DNA of 64,000 nucleotides from Megalopta genalis (Eukaryota; Arthropoda; Insecta; Hymenoptera; Halictidae), in assembly GCF_051020955.1 (NCBI RefSeq), contig NC_135014.1:25471221-25535220 (forward strand), given 5' to 3'. Position 1 is the stretch's first letter. The number at the start of each line of letters is the position of its first letter. The translations under genes and the position numbers were made by a program. Positions 56,863 through 64,000 of the stretch are shown here, one piece after another. The notes under the pieces are model-generated. The model saw only the letters and a list, made by a program, of their open reading frames with translations. It was not told where the DNA came from and ran no database searches.

Positions 56863-57779
56863 TCTTCTTCGAGCCGGTCCGAGCGCAGCTGTGTCTCCGC
56901 CACCGACATCCAAACACTTTCCGACGTCGCTTCCTTCCTCGTCGCGTTCCTCCGCCGATTCCTATTCCGCGAGCTGCACGCTTCCGGTCTCGCAAGCGGC
57001 CGGTTTCGAAAAATTATGGACATCTGATCGGACGCGCCAGCGAAGCGTACAAACGGCACAGATTATTTATCGTGGAAATTGAGGCTTCGTTGTTCCTGGA
57101 ATTTGCTGTTCTAATTGGTGAATAATAGCCGCGAAGTTGTGATCAGTACGATGATCTAAAGGGTTAAGAAGTGACCGATTTGATAATTTAAGGATTGTAT
57201 TTGCTTTTATGGGAATTAGGATTAGAGCATCGAAATTTTGGGTTTCAAGTTTGAAAGCACACTGTAATTATTTTTTTAACCCGTTGGTATATTGTTTTCT
57301 TCGCAGTTACTGCGATTAGGAATTTTTCGGTTGCAATCAGTTTTTAGAGGGGAACGAAAATTGATGCTTATTTGTGTTCGTAAATTTACTCGGATGCTTA
57401 AATATTGATGACAAGAGATCGGAAGTTTGTTCCAATTTTAAAGAACAGAATAATATTTATGCTCGATAAGTTATTACTAGAAATTTTCACGACGAGTCAG
57501 AAATCGTCGAAGTGTGGCAAGGGGTTAATAAAATGTATTTCGTTGTTCACAAAAATATTTTGTGTTAAAGCGAAAATACCACTCACCCGAAACGTTTTCA
57601 TAGCGGTCACATTTTGGTTGATTTTGACCTGCAGCCAAAAGAGATTGTCGACGCCTTCACCAGACCTGCAACTGCAAAAATATTGAGATATTAAAATATC
57701 GATAAAGTGTGGATAACAATAAATTCAACGTAGTACGATAGCACAAAATTTAGATAAAACAATATTTCATTATTTTCTC
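56863..57779. other. CpG-rich then A+T-rich, no supportable gene
   Basis: Frames of 93 codons or fewer; a 93-codon plus frame at 57405-57686 has no known domain. Confidence 0.5.
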
Positions 57780-58060
57780 GAAAATCAAATTATTACTTAA
57801 TTATATATGCTATACTAAACTATTAATTACATATACTAATAATAAATTTTATTTTTACTATAAACTTCTAATTATATGTACTATGTTAAATAAATGTATA
57901 CTATATATCATATAGTATAAATAAATAAAAATATATATATAAATAAATATATACCATATTCTATATAGTATAAATATATATAAATAAATATGCACTATAT
58001 ACTATATACTATATAGTATGAATATATACATAAATAAATATATACTACATTAAATAAAAC
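57780..58060. repeat. ATATATACTATATAGTATAA repeat
   Basis: A+T-rich palindromic words ('actatatagtataaata') repeated at about 40-50 bp spacing. Confidence 0.8.
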
Positions 58061-59639
58061 CTTGAATGCCTTTTCCCTCAAACCTCATTATTAATACATA
58101 TCTCGCTATGTAATTACAACATCGAATCACACAGCAAGCTTGAATTTCTAACACAGGTCACGCGAGACCCGACCACCGCCCACCTACAGTCCATCACAGA
58201 GAATCCATCGAAAAAGACCTCTAACCTCGAGAACATCGTGAACCGCCATTGAAACAGCATTCCCCCAATCCACCATCGATTTTACTTTTCGTTTTAAAGA
58301 TTCCACGCTTCGCATGATCGTCAGCAAGCCGGACACCGTTCTCCAAAAACCTTGCGGAGGTTCGCGCGCCCGTAAAAAACCGTTCCGTGACGGAAACACG
58401 GGGCGCGTTCTATCGGCGACGGTCGTCGGCTAAGTCGCTTACACCCCCGGCTCGATATCCACGATACTAGAAATAGCCGGGGGGGCCGGAGAAATCGATT
58501 CCGGAGCGGTGCTGACACGGGGGATTTAACGACGTTTCGGAAAAATTCCGTGGTCCATTGATCCGGCCGTTGCCGGCTTGTCGCACGAGCCATCTACGGC
58601 CGGCCGAACCTATCGCCGTTCCATCGGCCGGACAGTAAATTCTTCTCCGGGTGTATTACATCGGTCGGACGTATCCCGATAACCGGAATAACGGGGCCGG
58701 GTCACGTGCGCCGCTAAATAAAATATTCGACTGCGCCCCCGGCCGTCGTATCGGCGTTTTTCAACGGTTACAAAGTGGCGTCGCGTCGCGGCCCGACCCG
58801 GCCCGGCCCGGCTCGGTCCGGTGCAACCCGCGCGGCGCTCTTCTTTTTCTTTCCGCGTGGACCATCGCCGACTGAAATCTGGTTTGCACCGTCTCGCTGA
58901 TCGATGTAAATTCAATAGCGACAGGTATCGACGGGTCGGGCCGGACCGACGGTGCAGGATGAATCCGCTCGCAGTCGTCACCCGCAGAGTTCTAATGGAC
59001 AGTGAAAGAGTGCCGGTTCCATTATCCGTCGGTTCGACACATTATCCGCGCGTTTATCGATTCCGTTTCACGCCCGTTGTCCTTTAAATGCTTGCAGGAT
59101 TGTTACGTCGTTGCTGCACAACGTGCTCGACGGATCTGTCGCGCTTGTTTATTATCCGAGGCTTTAAACCGTGGATCGCAATTTTACGCATCTTTTCTAT
59201 ATATATATAATTTTCTAGAATTTCTAAAGTTTCCAGAATTGTACACGTTTTTTTCGTGTATCTTGTTTGTTGCACTTGCGATTGAAAGAAATATTACAGT
59301 GTCTATCGTAATGGGCGATGACAGGAACATTGACGTGGTTCAATTGAATGAAATTATGCCGCGTCAAAAATTGCACGCGAGCGTCACTCCGCGTCAAATC
59401 GATCATTATTCGCTGTCTCTGTTATGAATTGAAATCGTAACGAAATAGAATGTAGCTGTCAAATTAATTCATCACTTTATTGTTCTCGAATTTGTTCATC
59501 AAACGTAGACCCTCGAATTTTGTAAATTTGTATTACCTTTATTAATTGTTTTCAGTGAAATCAGAGGTGTCGACGAACACTGAAGTCGACGAAAATTTGT
59601 GTCAGTGAAATTAGAAACCCCAATGAAAATAGAATGTTG
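58061..59639. other. CpG-rich block, no supportable gene
   Basis: GC-rich at about 58140-59120, with 'gacccggcccggcccgg' near 58796. Frames of up to 141 codons overlap on both strands without domains. Confidence 0.5.
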
Positions 59640-60065
59640 ATTTGTATATAATATTAATTAAAATAGAATATTGATGAATATATAATGATAATTAAAATAG
59701 AATGTTAATTAAACTAGAATACTGATTAATTCATGATATTAATTAAAATAGAATGTTAACTAAAATAAGATACTAATTAAAATAGAATATTAATTAAAGT
59801 AAAATCTCCATATTAATATATGATATTAATTAAAATAGAATGTTGATTAATATATAATATCAATTAAAATAGAATGTTACCTAGAATAAAATGATAATTA
59901 AAATAAAACGTGAATTCAAGTAAAATCTTGATTAATACATAATGTAAATTAAAATAGAATGTTGACTAAAATAGAATGACAATTAAAACAGAATAGAACC
60001 TTAATGAAAATAAAACGTCGATATAAATAGAAAAATAAATTGTCAATGAAAATACAATGTCAGGT
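59640..60065 (+). repeat. ATTAATTAAAATAGAATGTT array
   Basis: Core 'aattaaaatagaatgtt' at irregular 20-40 bp spacing, about 16 cores, with 'gattaatatataatatt' spacers. Confidence 0.9.
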
Positions 60066-60510
60066 AAATCACACGCCGATAAAATAATATCTCTCTCGAG
60101 AAAAGCATAACCCAAGCAAGTGGATCGGACCCTCAGAATCCTGATCCACTATCCAACCCCAAAAGCCATCCGCACCACCCCGGCGTGGTATCATCCTAGT
60201 AAATCAACGGGGCACAAAGATCGTCGACCATATTCCGCGAACGACAATGGGTTCGTTCCACGGTCGGCGTCGCGCAGAAGGGTAAAATAAAAGGCGAAGG
60301 GTGCAATCTCGCCGTGCTGGCAAGAGGAGCTAATCGGCCGACATAAAGTTGCCGGGTAGCAGCGGAGGTGGTTTAACGCGTACCGCAAATTATGCCCTAA
60401 CCGAGAGGGCTGGCGGGGTCGGGAAACCGGCCGACCGAAGACGGAAGCATGGAAAGAGAGACGCCGGAGCTCGGTGCACGAGAGCAAAGAAAGGAAAAGA
60501 AAGGAAGAAA
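60066..60510. other. no supportable gene
   Basis: CpG-rich unique sequence; frames run into the GA tract. Confidence 0.5.
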
Positions 60511-60512
60511 GG

Positions 60513-60545
<33 letters not shown>
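60511..60545. repeat. (GA)n microsatellite
   Basis: GA run preceded by 'aaggaaaagaaagg'-type purines. Confidence 0.95.
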
Positions 60546-60548
<3 letters not shown>

Positions 60549-60590
60549 GGAAGAAAATGAAAGGGAAACAAACGGACACCGAAGTCTGGG

Positions 60591-60630
60591 GTAGATTGTG
60601 GATTTTATGCATTTAGAATGAAATTTGATC
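60591..60630 (-). repeat. dispersed ATGCATAAAATCCG-type motif, copy 9
   Basis: The complement reads 'ttctaaatgcataaaatcc' then 'acaatctac', preceded by 'cgatcaaatttca', the same lead-in as the 10.9 kb copy. In motif orientation the arrays from 60.8 kb lie 5' of it. Confidence 0.75.
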
Positions 60631-60799
60631 GAGTCAGACAGAAAAGTGTTAGGTCAATAGACGAATTTATAGATCTTGAGATTTTCCAAATCATTAAATA
60701 ATAAGATGTTTATTCACCTTATTTGGATTTCGTTCTATTGGTGAATTATAAGGGATGATGGCCAATCCGGAAATTCAGAAACATTAGAGATATACATAT

Positions 60800-60915
60800 T
60801 TATATTATAATTTTATAATTATTTATATTATTTTATATTTTTTTTATATATTTTGTAATATATAATAATATAATATATATTTCATATATCATATTATTCT
60901 TTTATATTATTATTT
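60800..60915. repeat. A+T-only low-complexity sequence
   Basis: TATATTATTTTATA-type words. Confidence 0.75.
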
Positions 60916-60929
60916 CTTGCGCGAATACA

Positions 60930-61082
60930 GTTTAAGGGTAGAGAAAAATAGAGAAGGAGAAAAAGAGAGAAAAAGAGAGGAAAAAAGAGAGAAAAAGAAA
61001 AAAGAGAGGAGGAGAGAGAAATAGAGGTAGAGAGAAAAAGAAAAAGAGAGAACAATAGAGACAGAGAGCGAGAAAAGAGAGA

Positions 61083-61132
<50 letters not shown>

Positions 61133-61405
61133 AAGAAAGAAAAAGTAAAATAGAAAATAGAGAAAGAGAAAAAAAGAGAAAGAGAGGAAGAGAAAAATAG
61201 AGAAAGAGAAAAATAGAGAAAGAAAGAAAGAGAGTCAGAGAGAAAAAGAGAAAATAGAGTAAGAGAAAAATAGAGAAAGAGAATAATAAAGAACGAAGAA
61301 AATAGAGAAAGAGAAAAATATAGAAAGAGAGTCAGAGAAAAGAAAGAAAGAGAATCAGATAGAAAGAGTAAAACAGAGGAAGAGAAAAAGAGAAAGAGGG
61401 GGGGT
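60930..61405 (+). repeat. GAGAAAAATAGAGAAAGA purine array
   Basis: Repeats of 'gagaaaaatagagaaaga' (12-24 bp periods) with (TA)n inside at 61087-61128. Complement frames rich in Ser, Phe and Leu (up to 183 codons) are artefacts. Confidence 0.93.
61087..61128. repeat. (TA)n microsatellite
   Basis: About 21 TA units inside the purine array. Confidence 0.97.
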
Positions 61406-62525
61406 GGCTCGGTGAAGCCGGGTGCACACGGCCCTTCCCCGGCAATCTGTAACTTCGCCATTCGACGCTAACAACCAGCCAACACGAGGAGAGGCGCGGA
61501 GCTCTTCACGGTCCGACTGCTCGACCTCTAATACCTTCTCCTTCCCGGTGGCCAGCCGGGCTGCTTCGACGACGAAAGTACGTCCTCGCGACGTGTTCCT
61601 TTGGCCCCGTTCCGAAGTGCCGTTTCTCGAATAAACAGTCTCGACGGAAAGGGAGCCCGGTGGCTGGTCTGAAGTTCGCTGGGGCGCCGGGGGGCTGGGA
61701 GGGGCAGGCGAAAACGACCGAGTCCTTTTCGAGGAGACCGTGAGTAACGTGTGACGGCGGGTGCGGTTTGGTCCCCCCTGCTGCCCCCCCCCCCCTCGAT
61801 GGCCGAGCAGTAGCTCGCTCGCTCTACAAACGTTCCTTGATGAGATCGACGTGAGCACCGGGAACTCCGGAACTCGGTACTCGAGCGAGACTCCTTGAAA
61901 GTGCGGCTCGGCCGCGCGGCGGAGAGTCGTTCGGCCCACGGTTAACGAACTGAATTTTCACAAGACGTTGCCCTTTAATGGCCCCCGGCGAACGTTTACG
62001 GCCACCGCGGCGTCGTTGAACGGCGCCGGCCGTTCGCGCAAATTACAAGCGCCGACCATCGTCCGGTTAATCTCGCGCCGCAAACTTCTTTCTCCGCGTC
62101 GCGTCGCCGCTCTGCGCGCTTCGGGGACATCGTATCCTCCACCACCGGCACTATCCTCTATCCCGTTTCTCGACGGGGATTTACTGCGCGGATCGGTTTC
62201 GGCTGCCGCAGAGCCGCGTCTCGAAAACGGATCGAATCGGGGAGGCACCTGTTGCCCGGCTAATTCCTGCGACGCGAGAGAAAACGCCGACCGCGGCGAC
62301 TACCGTCTGCCGAAAAAATGTTAATAACGAGCTTCGACGATTTACTCGCCGGACGATCGGCCGATGGAATCGACGGGGCTGTTGGTAAACGAAGGTTTAC
62401 TATCGGCGTAGCGGAAATTTGATTTTTGGGGCCGTCGGGAAATTAATATCTCGAGGTTGTTTGACTCGAGTGGTTTTTTGAGGGAGGAAGATAACTTGTA
62501 TTCGGGTTAAGGTGTTTGGGAAATA
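61406..62525. other. CpG-rich block, no supportable gene
   Basis: C-run at about 61785-61795. Frames of 194 minus (61355-61939) and 118 plus (61968-62324) codons without known domains; the first starts in the purine array. Confidence 0.5.
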
Positions 62526-62545
62526 GTGGATTTTTACCTGTTTAG
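62526..62545 (-). repeat. weak ATGCATAAAATCCG-type motif copy
   Basis: The plus strand reads 'gtggatttttacctgtttag', close to the 60.6 kb plus-strand 'gtggattttatgcatttag'. The array at 62560-62960 is on the expected side. Confidence 0.35.
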
Positions 62546-62559
62546 GGTGTAAGCGTTAT

Positions 62560-62960
62560 TTAAAGTGCAGGAAAGCGTGTGCACTGTTTAATAATAATTT
62601 TTACGGTACGGGAAATCGTGTGAGCTTTTTTAATAATTTTTCTAAACAACGGTAAATTGCGTGCAATCTTTAGTAATATTTTTAATATAGAGGAAAACTT
62701 GTGTACTTTTTTAATATAATTTTTAAAGTGCAAGAAATTGTGTACAGTATATTTTTTGATGTATACGAAAGCGTGTGCACTTTTTAATGATATTTTTAAG
62801 GTGCTAGCAATCATGCGCATCCTTTAAGAATATTTCTAAAGAACAATATATTATGAGCACTCTTTAGTGATATTTTCAGTATACAGGAAGGATGTGCACT
62901 TTTTAATAATATTTCTGAAGTACAGGAAATCGTATGCGCTCTTTAATAATTTTTCTGATG
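62560..62960 (+). repeat. about 59-bp degenerate tandem array
   Basis: About seven units of 'gtgcactttttaataatatt' followed by 'tctgaagtacaggaaatcgt', each about 55-62 bp. Strongly diverged but in order. Confidence 0.88.
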
Positions 62961-64000
62961 AACAGTAAATTATGTGCACTGATCGTTGTCTCTTTTTATT
63001 TTTACCATAAGGGAAGTTTTATTGAATTGAAGACATCATCCCTTATTTTACATGCCAAATACTTGTCTATGAATATGGAAATTTCACAAAAGTTTGTCAG
63101 TTTTGCTGTAATAAAATAAATAAAGATAAAAAAAGCTTGATAATGCTTTTCTTCATAGCTCTACAGATTATAGCTAAAATAATAAATAAGGTACTAAATA
63201 AAATAATAACATAATAAATAAAATAATAGGTAATATAATAAAATAGTAACCAAAATAATGAAATAATAAATATCCACATGCAATAATAAATCGTCCAATA
63301 TCCAAACACAACCCCGAATTCTCTCCAATTCCACCCCCGAAACGCCTGTACCAAACGCAGCATTGAAAAAATTATTTATCCCCCCAAAAATAAACAAAAA
63401 GATCAACGAAGCGCATCGACCGTTCCATTTCGAAAATGTTCGGAAAGCGAATATTCGCCGATTCTTGCTGTTGAAAGGGTCGCGGTGCCGACGCGACGCG
63501 GCATTGGACGTGTTAATCACGTCGTCGCGGCGCATGAAGCGTATCCGGGCGGGGTCGGGCCGGATAATTGCCGCTTACCGATCCACTCGCGGCGAAAAGC
63601 TCGAGGAGAGGCCGCGCCGGAACCGGAAAAGCGATACGAGCCGCGCGCCGGTTGCAAAAAGGCGGAGGGGTCGCCGATGGAGGAAGCGCGAGAGGACCGG
63701 GCCAGCCGGCGTGTACATCGCGCACCTGTTGCCCCCCACGGGATCAGGATTTACATTTTAATAGACAGTAGACAGAGAAGAACCGGAGTGGCGGAGTTCA
63801 CGGTTCGCGGCTCGTCTTCGGGTCATTAGGAAAATGGCCGCCGTCTCGCCCGCGCGAACGGAGAACCGGTCGATGACCCCGGACGTCCGGCCCGCCGCCC
63901 CAACGGCGGTCAATCAACGAAATTAAAAGAGAGGCCTCGGCCTAATTGGGAAAGTTTATTCGCGTGGGAACGTCGCGGGGAAACGCCGTCGAAGGAGCCC
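62961..64000. other. A+T-rich then CpG-rich, no supportable gene
   Basis: 'aataataaataaaataat'-type repetition at 63170-63290. GC-rich from about 63390 to the end, with opposing frames of up to 132 codons. No domain recognised. Confidence 0.5.

Noticed and set aside
56442..57125. 227-codon plus frame
   Set aside because: Begins in a TTCC tract and crosses a CT microsatellite.
60910..61461. 183-codon minus frame rich in Phe, Ser and Leu
   Set aside because: Translation of the purine array and (TA)n on the complement.
1..64000. tRNA, rRNA or snRNA genes
   Set aside because: Reading for B-box words and rRNA-like blocks gave only isolated partial matches, such as near 9025; no cloverleaf was found. 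A covariance-model scan was not possible here.
1..64000. Autonomous transposon or retroelement genes (transposase, reverse transcriptase, integrase)
   Set aside because: No open frame shows a DDE/DDD transposase, a YXDD-type reverse-transcriptase motif or zinc-knuckle patterns; the mobile elements seen are all non-coding.

Overview
This is eukaryotic nuclear DNA with no gene that I can support. Every open frame is short (267 codons at most). The long ones either run through tandem repeats or lie in GC-rich blocks where stop codons are rare. None shows a recognisable domain or a convincing splice structure. The mix of CpG-rich blocks, long A+T-rich minisatellites, (GA)n/(CT)n microsatellites and TA-flanked foldback elements with CAGGGTGTCCC-like ends suggests an insect, most likely a hymenopteran such as a bee. 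That assignment is inference from genome style. The window looks like an intergenic or very long intronic region.

The layout alternates between blocks of about 0.5-3 kb of CpG-rich, mostly single-copy sequence and A+T-rich tandem arrays with units from 5 to about 175 bp. Five arrays at about 7.6, 43.4, 48.1, 50.1 and 54.5 kb share the core TTCTACTTGTCTGA, all on the same strand. Unrelated arrays lie at 3.3 and 4.6 kb (an inverted TTCGAA-rich pair), 10.6, 11.5, 14.8, 16.2 (internally inverted), 18.2, 28.1, 30.4, 32.4, 34.1, 36.2, 38.6, 45.35 (TATAA)n, 59.6, 60.9 and 62.5 kb.

Three dispersed families stand out. (1) Four foldback elements of about 340-370 bp (1.6, 13.4, 41.8 and 51.5 kb) whose arms come in two types combined as AB, BB, AB and AA. 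(2) A smaller element with inverted ends beginning GTACAGTAAATTCTT (20.5 kb complete; 26.5 and 24.1 kb decayed). (3) A short motif, consensus ATGCATAAAATCCGCAGTCT. It has about nine clear and five weak copies, and nearly always sits on the same side, in the same orientation, of a tandem array.

The third family is the strongest candidate for something undescribed: a small repeat that seems to seed or carry tandem arrays. The 28.1-29.1 kb array appears to be built from the element's own upstream sequence. The same-strand TTCTACTTGTCTGA arrays are the other prominent signal. Since there are no genes, there is no pathway to describe. Any function would be regulatory, structural or selfish.
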